From: Bacillota bacterium
Lineage (GTDB): Bacteria; Bacillota; Sulfobacillia; JAJZYS01; JAJYTV01
DNA length: 64,000 nucleotides
Direction: 5' to 3'
Assembly: GCA_021793215.1 (NCBI GenBank)
Contig: JAJYTE010000006.1
Coordinates: 1 to 64,000 of the forward strand
Shown piece by piece: positions 1 through 7,311 of the stretch (position 1 is its first letter; each line of letters starts with the position of its first letter). The position numbers and the translations under genes are program-made. The notes under the pieces were generated by a model. The model was not told the DNA's origin. It did no database searches and saw only the letters and a list, made by a program, of their open reading frames with translations.

Positions 1-2
1 CT

Positions 3-512
3 CTGGCTGCGCTCGCACGCGTTCGCGCGCAGCACCCACAGGCGACGCATCACTGCAGCGCGTGGCGGCTTGGGCCCGGCCAGGAACGCCAAAGCGACGA
101 CGGGGAACCGCAGGGCACGGCGGGCGTCCCGCTCCTCGAGACGCTGCGCCGCCGGGGCGTCGACTACGGTATCCTGATCGTCGTGCGCTACTATGGTGGC
201 AGGAAGCTCGGGCGCCCGGGACTTTTGCGCGCCTACCTCGGAGCTGGAGTCGCCGCGCTGGACGCCGCAGGCCTCGAGCGCAGGGTGCCGGGCACCCGCT
301 ACGCAGCCGACGTGGCGCACCAGGAGCGGGTGCCACTTCTGCGCGCGATCGAGGCAGTGGGCGGGGAAGTGCTCTCCGTCGCGTTCGCCTCCCGCGTGCG
401 GGTCGAGTTCTGGCTGCCGGAGGAGGCACCGCTCTCCGAAGTCGCGGGTCGCTGCGACGCGGTGGGATGCGCAGAGCCCCTTGGCTCCCAGGTGCGGGGG
501 GCGCCTATCTAG
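3..512 (+). CDS. YigZ/IMPACT (UPF0029) family protein, 5'-truncated
   Basis: The frame is open from base 3 to a TAG at 510-512, so the N-terminus lies outside the window and 169 residues are visible. Visible family motifs are an A-T-H-H-C-x-A-W block followed by DDGEPQGTAG near residues 14-44, then VVRYYGGRKLGRPGL. These are the signature of the YigZ/IMPACT N-terminal domain. The second, ferredoxin-like domain is also present. Family members are small cytosolic proteins of unclear biochemical role linked to translation control in eukaryotes; the bacterial function is not established. It is followed after 33 nt by a dehydrogenase gene on the same strand. Confidence 0.85.
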   Translation: MAALARVRAQHPQATHHCSAWRLGPGQERQSDDGEPQGTAGVPLLETLRRRGVDYGILIVVRYYGGRKLGRPGLLRAYLGAGVAALDAAGLERRVPGTRYAADVAHQERVPLLRAIEAVGGEVLSVAFASRVRVEFWLPEEAPLSEVAGRCDAVGCAEPLGSQVRGAPI

Positions 513-545
513 GTTGAGGAGGTGTGCCGGCAGAAGCCGGCGGTC

Positions 546-1406
546 ATGCGTCTTGGCTTCATCGGACTCGGCGTGATGGGACGCTTCATGGCGGAGAATC
601 TTCTGCGGGCAGGACACGAACTGACGGTCTACAACCGTACCGCGGAGCGGGCAGAGCCCTTCCGGGCGCTGGGCGGCCGCATCGCATCTACCGCGGGCGA
701 CGCGGCGCGCGGGCAGGACGCTGTGATCACGATCGTCACGGCCGACGCGGCCGTCGAGGAGGTCTGCCTCGGAGCGCAGGGTGTGATCGCCGCCGCGTCG
801 CCGGGGACGCTGCTGATCGACATGTCGACGATCGCGCCGGGCACCTCGCGCAAGATAGCCGCCGCTGCGCAGGCGCGCGGTCTTCGGTTCCTCGACGCGC
901 CGGTGACGGGTGGCGACGTGGGTGCGCGAGAGGGCAGCCTGACGATCATGGTCGGCGGGGACGAGGCGGACTTCCAGGTGGCGATGCCGCTCTTCCAAGC
1001 CATGGGACGGCGCATCGTGCACGTCGGACGGACGGGCCTCGGGGAGACCCTGAAGCTCGCAGGCAACCTCATCTCCGGCCTGACGCTGATGGTGGCGGCG
1101 GAGGGCATTCGCCTCGCGCTGCGCGAAGGCGTGCCACAGGAGAAGATCGAGGAGGTTCTGCCGCACAGTTCCGCGGCCTCGACGGAACTCGCGAATCTGC
1201 TCAACCGCTTGCGCCAGGACGCGTGGGAGCCCGGCTTCTCCGTGGCGAACCGCCTGAAGGACCTTCGCCTCGCCGTGGAGATGGCCAAGGCCGACGGCAT
1301 CGGCTTGCCCATCGCTCCCGAGGCGCTGCGGCTTCTGACAGAGCACGATGCGCAGGGCGGCGCGACGCTCGACGAGTCGAGCTACCTGCGCGCCTTGCTC
1401 GCGTAG
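546..1406 (+). CDS. NAD(P)-dependent beta-hydroxyacid dehydrogenase (3-hydroxyisobutyrate dehydrogenase family)
   Basis: This 286-residue protein has an N-terminal Rossmann fold with the dinucleotide motif GLGVMG at residues 7-12, the family substrate-binding segment DAPVTGGDVGAREG, and the catalytic lysine in the GLGETLKLAGN segment. Such enzymes oxidise 3-hydroxyisobutyrate or reduce tartronate or succinic semialdehydes; the substrate cannot be read from sequence. I chose the ATG at 546 because the fold starts directly there; an in-frame GTG at 522 lies inside the gagg-type ribosome site, and the true spacing is unusual. A PfkB kinase gene follows after 2 nt, so the pair is probably one operon handling a sugar acid or similar hydroxyacid. 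Confidence 0.85.
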   Translation: MRLGFIGLGVMGRFMAENLLRAGHELTVYNRTAERAEPFRALGGRIASTAGDAARGQDAVITIVTADAAVEEVCLGAQGVIAAASPGTLLIDMSTIAPGTSRKIAAAAQARGLRFLDAPVTGGDVGAREGSLTIMVGGDEADFQVAMPLFQAMGRRIVHVGRTGLGETLKLAGNLISGLTLMVAAEGIRLALREGVPQEKIEEVLPHSSAASTELANLLNRLRQDAWEPGFSVANRLKDLRLAVEMAKADGIGLPIAPEALRLLTEHDAQGGATLDESSYLRALLA

Positions 1407-1408
1407 CG

Positions 1409-2299
1409 ATGGTCGGCGGGGCGGAACGAAAGGTGATCGTCGTCGGCGCGGCGCTGCTGCAGCTGCACCTCAGGGTGCCGCGGCTGCCGTCGTCCGGCGG
1501 CGACGTCCTGGCGGAGGCGCTGCAGGTCGGTCTGGGCGGCAGCGGGATCAACGTCGCGCGGGCGCTCTCGGAGCTCGGCGCGCCGCTCGAGTTCGTCCTG
1601 CGGCGCGGCGACGGCCCACTGGACCGGCTCGCCCAGGACGAACTGCACCGCCTCGGCATCTCCGTCTGCGGCGGACATAGCCAACGTCCAAGCGGCGTCA
1701 CGATGGCGCTCGTCGAACCGAGCGGGGAGCGCAGCCTTGTAAGCGCCGCCGGGGCCGAGGGCGAGGTCGGCGCGGTGGACCTCAGGCAGGCGGACCTCGC
1801 GCACGCAGGGTTCTTGTACGTCTCCGGATACGAGGCGATCTCGTCGCCCGACCTGGAGCCGACGGTCGCGCATCTGCCCAGCCGCATCGAGGTGCTGCTC
1901 GACCCGGGCCCGCGCGGCGTGCAAGGCACACTTCAGGCGGTCTGGGCCAGGGCGGACATCGTGCGTATGAACGCGGACGAGGCGCTGCTGCGAAGCGGCG
2001 CCAAGGATGCGCGCGACGCCGCGGCGCGCCTGAGCGGGGAGGGTCGCACGGTTGTCGTCAGCGTGCCGGACGGGGCCTACCTTGGACAGGGGGGAGACGT
2101 GCTGAAGATCGCGGGGCAGGGACCGGTGCAGGGCGACACGACTGGCGCCGGCGACGCGCAGGCCGCGGGCATCCTCGCTGGGAGAAGGCTGGGCATGCCC
2201 ATGGCGGATGCCATCGCGGCGGGCAACCGCGCCGCGCACGCCCGCGTCGCGGGCCAGCGTCTCACGCCCGCAGTGCTCTCCGGAATGGGGCAAGGGTAG
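1409..2299 (+). CDS. PfkB/ribokinase-family carbohydrate kinase
   Basis: This 296-residue protein has the N-terminal glycine-rich PfkB signature GLGGSGINVARALSELG and the C-terminal signature DTTGAGDAQAAG, whose last Asp is the catalytic base. The family phosphorylates sugars, nucleosides or deoxy-keto acids using ATP. The exact substrate is unknown, but coupling to the upstream hydroxyacid dehydrogenase (2 nt gap) suggests a small catabolic operon for a sugar or sugar acid. The DTTGAGDA version and overall length are ordinary for the family. The ATG at 1409 follows the upstream TAG immediately, so translational coupling is likely. Confidence 0.85.
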   Translation: MVGGAERKVIVVGAALLQLHLRVPRLPSSGGDVLAEALQVGLGGSGINVARALSELGAPLEFVLRRGDGPLDRLAQDELHRLGISVCGGHSQRPSGVTMALVEPSGERSLVSAAGAEGEVGAVDLRQADLAHAGFLYVSGYEAISSPDLEPTVAHLPSRIEVLLDPGPRGVQGTLQAVWARADIVRMNADEALLRSGAKDARDAAARLSGEGRTVVVSVPDGAYLGQGGDVLKIAGQGPVQGDTTGAGDAQAAGILAGRRLGMPMADAIAAGNRAAHARVAGQRLTPAVLSGMGQG

Positions 2300-2420
2300 G
2301 GACGCGTCGAGCTTCGCCGACCGACGAGGACTCCGGCTGCGGCCAGCACCTTGCCCTGTGCCACGAGCCACCCCTTTTGTGCCAGGATACGCGCGAGCGT
2401 CCGAAGGGGCACCGACGCGC

Positions 2421-2470
2421 GGGGCCCCGCGGCCCGTCCCCACACGCGTGGGTCGGTTCCGCGGGGCCCC
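2421..2470. terminator. GC-rich inverted repeat between convergent genes
   Basis: Twelve-base arms at 2421-2432 and 2459-2470 (ggggccccgcgg and its complement) flank a 26-base loop. It lies between the convergent PfkB and Crp/Fnr genes, where a bidirectional terminator would be expected. There is no T-tract on either side, so intrinsic termination is uncertain. Confidence 0.4.
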
Positions 2471-2483
2471 GGCACCGAAAGGA

Positions 2484-3170
2484 TTAGCCGGCGTAGGACT
2501 GCAGGCGCTGCGGATGGATGATGAGCTTGCCGTCAACCGTCTGCTCGACGCAGCGGTCCTCGCGGAACTCCCGCAGCACGCGGGTAACCGTTTCGCGCGA
2601 GCAGCCGACCAGTTGGGCCAGTTCGCGGTGGGTGAAGTGCAGGCCTCCGCGGCCTTCCTCTTCGCGCTCCGCGAGCCGCAGGAGCGTTGCCGCGATCTTC
2701 GAAGAGGCGTCGCGGCTCGTCAAATCGAGCATCTGGCGGGACTGCTCGCGCACCCGCTCTCCGAAGACTTGCACGAGCGCCCAGGCGACGTCCGGGCTGC
2801 GCTGGGCCAGCGCCCGCAGGGCTTCGTTGCGCAGGAATCCGATCCAGCTGTCCTCGACCGTCTGAGCTGTCGCCGGGTAGGCGTCGCGCGGGCGCAGGAC
2901 CCCCGTCAGCGCGAAGAGGTCTCCCGGACGCACGAGCTGCAGCGTCTGCTCGGCGCCCACGAGGCTCGTGCGGAACGTACGGACGGCGCCGTCGTAGAGC
3001 AGGCAGAGGAACTCGGCCTCGTCGCCTTCGATGAACACGTACGCGTCCTTGCGGTACCGTCGAAGGGAACTGATGCCGGCGAGCGCCTCGCGGGATGCGA
3101 GCGGCAAGTCGCCGAACGCGGAGGTGGACGAGATCGCGGACAGCGCCTGCGGAACGGTGTGAACGGCCAT
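2484..3170 (-). CDS. Crp/Fnr-family transcriptional regulator
   Basis: This 228-residue protein has a cyclic-nucleotide-binding-like beta roll in residues 20-130, a dimerisation helix, and a C-terminal Crp-type winged helix with the recognition segment HRELAQLVGCSRETVTRVLR near residues 180-200. There is no N-terminal Fnr cysteine cluster, so an oxygen-sensing Fe-S centre is unlikely. The beta roll lacks an obvious cAMP-binding RTAR-type motif, and the ligand is unknown. The ATG at 3170 has an aaggagg ribosome site about 10 nt upstream; an in-frame ATG at 3326 would place the upstream palindrome inside the gene and is rejected. Its targets are not visible here. Confidence 0.88.
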   Translation of the reverse strand: MAVHTVPQALSAISSTSAFGDLPLASREALAGISSLRRYRKDAYVFIEGDEAEFLCLLYDGAVRTFRTSLVGAEQTLQLVRPGDLFALTGVLRPRDAYPATAQTVEDSWIGFLRNEALRALAQRSPDVAWALVQVFGERVREQSRQMLDLTSRDASSKIAATLLRLAEREEEGRGGLHFTHRELAQLVGCSRETVTRVLREFREDRCVEQTVDGKLIIHPQRLQSYAG

Positions 3171-3250
3171 AGGGTCTCCGCCTCCTTCTTCCGGCCGCGC
3201 GCGCAGCCATCGCTCTACAATCCACAGTAGAGGGGTCAGGAAAGCGGTGC

Positions 3251-3292
3251 AATGGTCCATCTGGACGCGAACCGGCGTCCAGATGGACCATT
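3251..3292. repeat. Perfect 18-bp inverted repeat upstream of the Crp/Fnr gene
   Basis: Arms at 3251-3268 and 3275-3292 are perfectly complementary over 18 bp with a 6-base spacer. The repeat lies 43 nt downstream of the threonine-dehydratase stop and 80 nt upstream of the Crp/Fnr start, both on the minus strand. No T-run follows on either strand. It could be a terminator, an operator bound by a dimeric regulator, or a leader hairpin. Confidence 0.6.
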
Positions 3293-3334
3293 CTTGGGCC
3301 GAATGGCCATACTCCAGGCGCGCCAACCGGACGA

Positions 3335-4309
3335 TCAGGCCATCTTGACGACTTGGCCCAGTACGTCGTCGGCGCAGAAGCCGCCGGACAGCACGGCGAT
3401 GGGTCGGCGCCCGAAGCGCGCTGCACCGTAGCGCATGAGCGCGGCCAGCGTGGCTGCACCGGAGGGCTCCACGACGAGGTGCTCCTCGTAGAGCAGGAGG
3501 CGGAGGGCTGCGAAGAGGTCCTGGTCGTCGATCACGACCACGTCGTCAACGTAGCGCTGGGCGAGCCGGAGCGTCGCGGTCGAGGGACTGCGCGGCGCAA
3601 GCCCGTCGGCGATCGTGTGGACGGCCTCAAGCGCGACGACCTCGCCCGCCGCGAGCGAGCGGGCCATCGAGTCGGCGCCGGACATCGCGATCCCGAACAC
3701 CTTCGTGCGCGGCATGCGCTCCTTGATCGCGAGCGCGGCACCGCCCAGAAGCCCACCGCCGCCGATCGGTATGAGGACGGCGTCGAAGTCGCCGCCCTGC
3801 TGCGTCAGCTCCAGACCGAGCGTACCCTGGCCGGCGATCACGTCCGGGTCGTCGTAGGCGTGGATGAAGGTGAGGCCCTCGGCCTGCTGGATTCGGCGAG
3901 CGTTCTCGACGGCCGCCTGGAAGTCTTCGCCCTCCTCGATGATCCGGGCGCCGAGGCGACCGATCGCGCGCACTTTCGCCTGGTTGCCGCCGCGCGGCAC
4001 GCAGATCGTCGCCTGAAGGTCGAAGCGGTTCGCCGAGTAGGCGACGGCGAGGCCGTGGTTGCCCGCGGACGCCGTGATCACCCCAGGCGCGAGGCCCGCA
4101 GCGCGCATGCGCAGGACGCGGTTGAGGGCGCCGCGGATCTTGAAGACGCGGATCGGTTGGAACATCTCGAGCTTCAGCAGCACGCCGCCACCGACGGCTT
4201 CGGACGCGGCCGTCGACTCCTGCAGCGGCGTCGGGGCGAGGAAGCGGGAAAGTCTCTCCTGGGCGGCCATCACGTCCGCCAGGGAAACATCGGTGGTCTC
4301 TTCCTGCAA
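3335..4309 (-). CDS. Threonine/serine dehydratase-like PLP enzyme
   Basis: This 324-residue fold-type II PLP enzyme carries the lysine motif FKIRGA (Lys57), the substrate loop SAGNHG and the glycine-rich phosphate loop GGGGLLGG. Family members deaminate threonine to 2-oxobutyrate or serine to pyruvate. The residues before the lysine (IRVFK) differ from the common TGSFK, so substrate preference may differ. There is no C-terminal ACT-like regulatory domain, so it resembles the catabolic type. The start is a TTG at 4309 with a gggag ribosome site 6-7 nt upstream; the internal ATG at 4270 would remove the conserved N-terminal SLADV helix. It is divergent from a paralogue at 4491. Confidence 0.85.
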   Translation of the reverse strand: MQEETTDVSLADVMAAQERLSRFLAPTPLQESTAASEAVGGGVLLKLEMFQPIRVFKIRGALNRVLRMRAAGLAPGVITASAGNHGLAVAYSANRFDLQATICVPRGGNQAKVRAIGRLGARIIEEGEDFQAAVENARRIQQAEGLTFIHAYDDPDVIAGQGTLGLELTQQGGDFDAVLIPIGGGGLLGGAALAIKERMPRTKVFGIAMSGADSMARSLAAGEVVALEAVHTIADGLAPRSPSTATLRLAQRYVDDVVVIDDQDLFAALRLLLYEEHLVVEPSGAATLAALMRYGAARFGRRPIAVLSGGFCADDVLGQVVKMA

Positions 4310-4345
4310 AGGAACTCCCCCTCGAACCGGTTCATGACGGGCTTG

Positions 4346-4380
4346 GCGCGGCCCCGCACCTCGGCGGTGCGGGGCCGCGC
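4346..4380. repeat. 15-bp perfect hairpin between divergent dehydratase genes
   Basis: Arms at 4346-4360 and 4366-4380 (gcgcggccccgcacc and its complement) flank a 5-base loop, in the 181-nt space between two divergently transcribed dehydratase genes. Its position suggests an operator or mRNA leader structure; a terminator makes little sense between two gene starts. No T-tract follows. Confidence 0.5.
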
Positions 4381-4490
4381 GCGAAATCTCCTTGCATCCT
4401 ATTTCCGTCGAAGTGCGCTGTCTCCTGCCGACGGAGGGGATCGGGCGCGCGCGCAGAACTGCAAGATGGCAGGCGAGGGGAGGTGGCCAT

Positions 4491-5453
4491 ATGGAGATCG
4501 AGATGCGCGACGTCGTTCGCGCCAGGGCGCGCATCCGCGGCCATATCTTTGCGACGCCGCTCGTCGAGGACTTCGTTCTTTCCGCGCAGCGCGGAGCGCT
4601 GGTCCAGCTGAAGATGGAGTGTTGGCAGCGAACCGGTTCGTTCAAGGTGCGGGGCGCCTTCCACCGCATGCTGAACCTGACCCTGGACGAACGGCAGCGC
4701 GGCGTCGTCGCAGTCTCAGCGGGAAACCACGCGCTGGGCGTCGCGCTTGCGGCGCGCGAACTCGGGGTGGAGGCGCTGATCGTCATGCCAGAGACCGCCT
4801 CACGCGTCAAAATAGAGGGGGTCCGCCAGTTCGGAGCCGAGGTGCTGCTGCGCGGCGAGGACTACGACGCTGCCGAACGAGCGCTGCCGCAGATCGTCGA
4901 GGAGAGCGGGCGCACGCTCGTTCACCCCTTCGAGGATCCGCTCGTCATCGCTGGTCAGGGAACGGTCGGCCTCGAGATCGCCCTCTCCGGCGCCGACATC
5001 GACATCGTGCTCGTACCGGCAGGCGGTGGCGGCCTCGCCGTCGGATCGGCGATCGCACTGAAGACGCTTCGGCCCGGCGTGCGCGTGTACGGAGTGCAGT
5101 CCGAGGCGTCTGCGCCGCTCGTCGCCGCGTTCGGTGCTGGACACCGCGTACCCGTAACCTTCGGCCCATCGCTCGCGGACGGTCTGCACGGCGACACGAC
5201 GGATCCGATGATCGAACTCGCGCTCGCGCACCTCGACGGCGTCCTGGAGGTCTCGGAGGCTGGCATCGCCCGCGCGATGCGCTACCTGTACGAGCAGCAG
5301 CGCGTCGTCGTGGAGGGCTCCGCTGCGGCGTCTGTCGCGGCAATCCTCGAGGGGGTCGCCCCGAAGGGTGCAGCGGTCGCGGTGCTGACGGGTCGCAACG
5401 TGGCGCCGGAGCTGTTCTCCCGCATCGTGGCGGGTGACGAGGCCGCGCAGTGA
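4491..5453 (+). CDS. Threonine dehydratase-like PLP enzyme (second copy)
   Basis: This 320-residue fold-type II PLP enzyme has the canonical TGSFKVRGA motif (PLP lysine Lys52), SAGNHA, and the phosphate loop AGGGGL. No C-terminal regulatory domain is present, so it looks like a catabolic threonine or serine ammonia-lyase. It is only distantly related to the divergent neighbour at 3335-4309, whose lysine motif differs, so the two probably prefer different substrates. The ATG at 4491 is preceded by gaggggagg. Its stop overlaps the start of the RDD gene by 4 nt, so the two are translationally coupled. Confidence 0.85.
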   Translation: MEIEMRDVVRARARIRGHIFATPLVEDFVLSAQRGALVQLKMECWQRTGSFKVRGAFHRMLNLTLDERQRGVVAVSAGNHALGVALAARELGVEALIVMPETASRVKIEGVRQFGAEVLLRGEDYDAAERALPQIVEESGRTLVHPFEDPLVIAGQGTVGLEIALSGADIDIVLVPAGGGGLAVGSAIALKTLRPGVRVYGVQSEASAPLVAAFGAGHRVPVTFGPSLADGLHGDTTDPMIELALAHLDGVLEVSEAGIARAMRYLYEQQRVVVEGSAAASVAAILEGVAPKGAAVAVLTGRNVAPELFSRIVAGDEAAQ

Positions 5454-5875
5454 GGCCGGCGGGTTTTCGCGAGCGCGCCCTCGCCTACGTGCTCGACGCG
5501 GCCGTCGTGGGCGCGATCGGCTGGGCCCTCGGCCTGCCGGTGGGCCTTTGGGCCGTGCTGCTCTTCGCCTACACCGCGCTTTCGCTCTGGGCGTTCTCGG
5601 GCCGCACGCCCGCCAAGATCCTGCTGCGTCTCAAGGTCGTCGGCAAACGCAGCGACAGCCTCTCCTTCTGGCAGTACGGCCTGCGCCCGCTCGTCTCGCT
5701 GCTCGAGGTCGTGCTGCTTTGCGGCGGCTTCGTCTTCGCGCTGTTCTCGCCGGAGCGGCTCGCGGTCCATGACCTGGTGCTCGGTACGCGCGTCGTGAAG
5801 GCGGGCGACGGGCGACGGCCGAGGGCACCCGCACGCAGGCGGCGTCCCGCCAAGGGGCGTTCCCGGCGCAAGTAA
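5450..5875 (+). CDS. RDD-family membrane protein
   Basis: This 141-residue protein has an N-terminal Arg-rich start followed by the family A-x-x-x-D pattern (residues 8-16) and about three hydrophobic segments (roughly 12-28, 30-47 and 76-95), ending in a strongly basic tail. RDD proteins are small integral membrane proteins of mostly unknown role; some are proposed ion transporters. The GTG start at 5450 overlaps the upstream TGA (GTGA). Co-transcription with the dehydratase gene is likely but does not explain its function. Confidence 0.75.
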   Translation: MRPAGFRERALAYVLDAAVVGAIGWALGLPVGLWAVLLFAYTALSLWAFSGRTPAKILLRLKVVGKRSDSLSFWQYGLRPLVSLLEVVLLCGGFVFALFSPERLAVHDLVLGTRVVKAGDGRRPRAPARRRRPAKGRSRRK

Positions 5876-5876
5876 T

Positions 5877-5906
5877 TTGGGCTGCCGGGCTCGGGTCACC
5901 TATCAT
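5877..5906 (+). promoter_or_regulatory. Candidate promoter for the SelW-type selenoprotein gene
   Basis: A -35-like TTGGGC at 5877-5882 and a -10-like TATCAT at 5901-5906 are separated by 18 bp. A start point near 5913 would give a leader of about 29 nt carrying the AAGGAGG site at 5927-5933. The -35 match is partial. Confidence 0.4.
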
Positions 5907-5941
5907 GGAGACGAGCCGGCGGCCCGAAGGAGGCGCCTTTC

Positions 5942-6190
5942 TTGGAAAGACCGACCCTGATCATCACGTTCTGCACCGAATGAACGTACGCATCTGATGC
6001 CGCCCGTGTGGCGGAGGAGGTGGGACTCAGGTACGGGGAGGCGCTCGCGGCGATCACGCTGGTGCCGTCGCACGGCGGCGTCTTCCGCGTCACGCTTGCA
6101 GGCGAGGCGGTCTTCGACAAGGCGAAGGCCGGCCGCTTCCCCGAGGCAGGGGAGATCGTCCACCTGCTCGAACCGCGCGTCGCGGGCTAG
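5942..6190 (+). CDS. SelW/SelT/SelH (Rdx) family selenoprotein with Sec at in-frame TGA 5981-5983
   Basis: This 82-residue thioredoxin-fold protein starts at a TTG (5942) with AAGGAGG 8 nt upstream. Codon 14 is TGA, giving the motif F-C-T-E-U (Cys11, Sec14), which is the CxxU redox motif of the Rdx family. Downstream the frame keeps the family pattern: helix ARVAEEVG, then LVPSHGGVFRVTLAGEAVFDK and GRFPEAGEIV. Without Sec readthrough the reading frame would yield only 13 residues. A hairpin at 6000-6014 (5-bp stem, loop CGUGU) sits 22-26 nt past the TGA and could be the SECIS. Rdx proteins are putative thiol/selenol oxidoreductases. A thiol peroxidase gene lies close downstream on the same strand. 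Confidence 0.9.
6000..6014 (+). promoter_or_regulatory. Candidate bacterial SECIS hairpin (SelW-type gene)
   Basis: CCGCC pairs with GGCGG around the loop CGUGU. The stem starts 17 nt after the UGA and lies inside the coding sequence, as known for bacterial SECIS elements. The stem is short, so this is a proposal from position and pairing only. Confidence 0.4.
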
Positions 6191-6426
6191 ATGCCCAGAA
6201 CGTCGCGCAGCGTTCGATCGTCGAAGCCCTCGACGGCGACCCCGTTCACGACGATCGTGGGGAGGCGCGTGGCGCCCATGAACTCGAGATGGCGCCAGAG
6301 GTCAGGGTCGGCGCGCACGTCCTGAACGCGGCAACCGACGCCGTGGTCGCGGAGGAAGCGAACCGCCGCTTGGCTCGCGGCGTCCTCGGGATCGAGGTAG
6401 ATGACGACTTCCTGCAGGTACTCCAG
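6187..6426 (-). CDS. Glutaredoxin-like protein lacking active-site cysteines
   Basis: The minus-strand frame encodes about 79 residues with a thioredoxin-fold layout: beta strand VVIYLDP, helix SQAAVRFLRDHGV, strand CRVQDV, the cis-proline region RLPTIVVNG, and the closing helix DDRTLRDVLG. Where glutaredoxins have P-x-C-x-x-C this protein has P-E-D-A-A-S, so no redox dithiol is present; one Cys remains after the first helix. No ATG, GTG or TTG is well placed. A CTG at 6426 with aaggggga about 7 nt upstream is the best start, and the frame is closed by a TGA at 6445-6447. It converges on and overlaps the selenoprotein stop by 4 nt. Function unknown; the start is uncertain. Confidence 0.6.
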   Translation of the reverse strand: MEYLQEVVIYLDPEDAASQAAVRFLRDHGVGCRVQDVRADPDLWRHLEFMGATRLPTIVVNGVAVEGFDDRTLRDVLGI

Positions 6427-6521
6427 GGCGATGTCCCCCTTCAGTCATCGTCGGACAAGATACGCGGCAGCCAATGCGCGAAGGGGACGCGCCGAGCGCC
6501 GATACGAGGAGGGTATGCAAC

Positions 6522-7040
6522 ATGCCGGAACTGCGCAAGGGTGTCCACACCCTGAAGGGCAACCCCCTGACCCTGGTCGGACCAAAGGTTCGTCCCGGAC
6601 AGGCGGCGCCGGATTTCACGCTGATCGACCGAGACTTCCATACGGTGACGCTGAAGGACACGCCGGCCAAGGTCCGCGTGTTCTCCGTTGTGCCGTCGCT
6701 CGACACGGGCGTCTGCGACACGCAGAGCCGCCGCTTCGAGCAGGAGGCAAAGACGTTCGGCGACAAGGCTACGTTTTACACCGTCAGCCGCGACCTGCCG
6801 TACGCCCAGCGGCGCTGGTGCGGCGCTGCCGACGCGGAGGCGATGCAGGTTCTCTCGGACAGCCGCGACCACTCCTTCGGTCCCGCGTGGGGCGTTGAGA
6901 TCGAAGAGATGGGCCTTCTCAGCCGCTCGATCTTCGTCGTCGACGGGCAGGGGATCGTGCGCTACGCGCAGTACGTGCCGGAGTTCGCCGACCTGCCGGA
7001 CTTCGACGAGGCGATTGCGGCGGTGCGCGCGCTCGTCTGA
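6522..7040 (+). CDS. tpx: Thiol peroxidase (atypical 2-Cys peroxiredoxin)
   Basis: This 172-residue protein matches Tpx: the peroxidatic cysteine is Cys65 in the segment SLDTGVCDTQSRRF and the resolving cysteine is Cys100 in RRWCGA. It reduces hydrogen peroxide and alkyl hydroperoxides in the cytosol, normally with thioredoxin as donor. The ATG at 6522 has a gaggaggg site 8 nt upstream; an in-frame start at 6474 adds residues not expected in the family. The clustering with a SelW-like selenoprotein and a glutaredoxin-like gene suggests a small redox-defence locus (inference). Confidence 0.93.
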   Translation: MPELRKGVHTLKGNPLTLVGPKVRPGQAAPDFTLIDRDFHTVTLKDTPAKVRVFSVVPSLDTGVCDTQSRRFEQEAKTFGDKATFYTVSRDLPYAQRRWCGAADAEAMQVLSDSRDHSFGPAWGVEIEEMGLLSRSIFVVDGQGIVRYAQYVPEFADLPDFDEAIAAVRALV

Positions 7041-7052
7041 TCGCTCAAGTCG

Positions 7053-7095
7053 CGAACGGAGGCGCCCGGGGTGACCCGGGCGCCTCCGTTCGTTT
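7053..7095 (+). terminator. Rho-independent terminator after tpx
   Basis: An 18-bp perfect stem (arms 7053-7070 and 7075-7092) with a GTGA loop is followed by a short T-run (ttt). It lies 13 nt past the tpx stop and just beyond the end of the convergent small membrane protein gene at 7105, so it may serve both strands. Confidence 0.75.
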
Positions 7096-7104
7096 GGGGC
7101 TTGC

Positions 7105-7311
7105 TCAGGAGCCGGCGCCGGTCGCCTTCGGCTGCACCTTCTCGGGGCGAGGCCCCGAGTGCGCGACGAGGGCCAAGACGGCGCCGCACACCGCGAGCGC
7201 GACGTGCTGGGCGTTGTGCGTCAGGGCGCTTCGCTCTGCCCATGCGGCGACGCCGGGGTCCAGTAGGGCGAGCGCGAGAAGGCCGAGTACGGCGAGCCAA
7301 AGCGTCCTCAT
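7105..7311 (-). CDS. Small membrane protein, unknown function
   Basis: This 68-residue protein has two hydrophobic segments (about residues 4-24 and 34-50) and a polar basic tail. Its ATG overlaps the stop of the upstream 69-residue gene (ATGA). I do not recognise a family. The second segment has an H-x-x-x-H-type spacing (HNAQH) similar to the HYALH of its neighbour, hinting that the two are related or work together. Confidence 0.55.
   Translation of the reverse strand: MRTLWLAVLGLLALALLDPGVAAWAERSALTHNAQHVALAVCGAVLALVAHSGPRPEKVQPKATGAGS

Noticed and set aside
3353-5437. Long open frame antisense to the two dehydratases
   Set aside because: It is a GC-bias shadow: it has no family motifs and runs antisense or out of frame to clearly conserved PLP enzymes.
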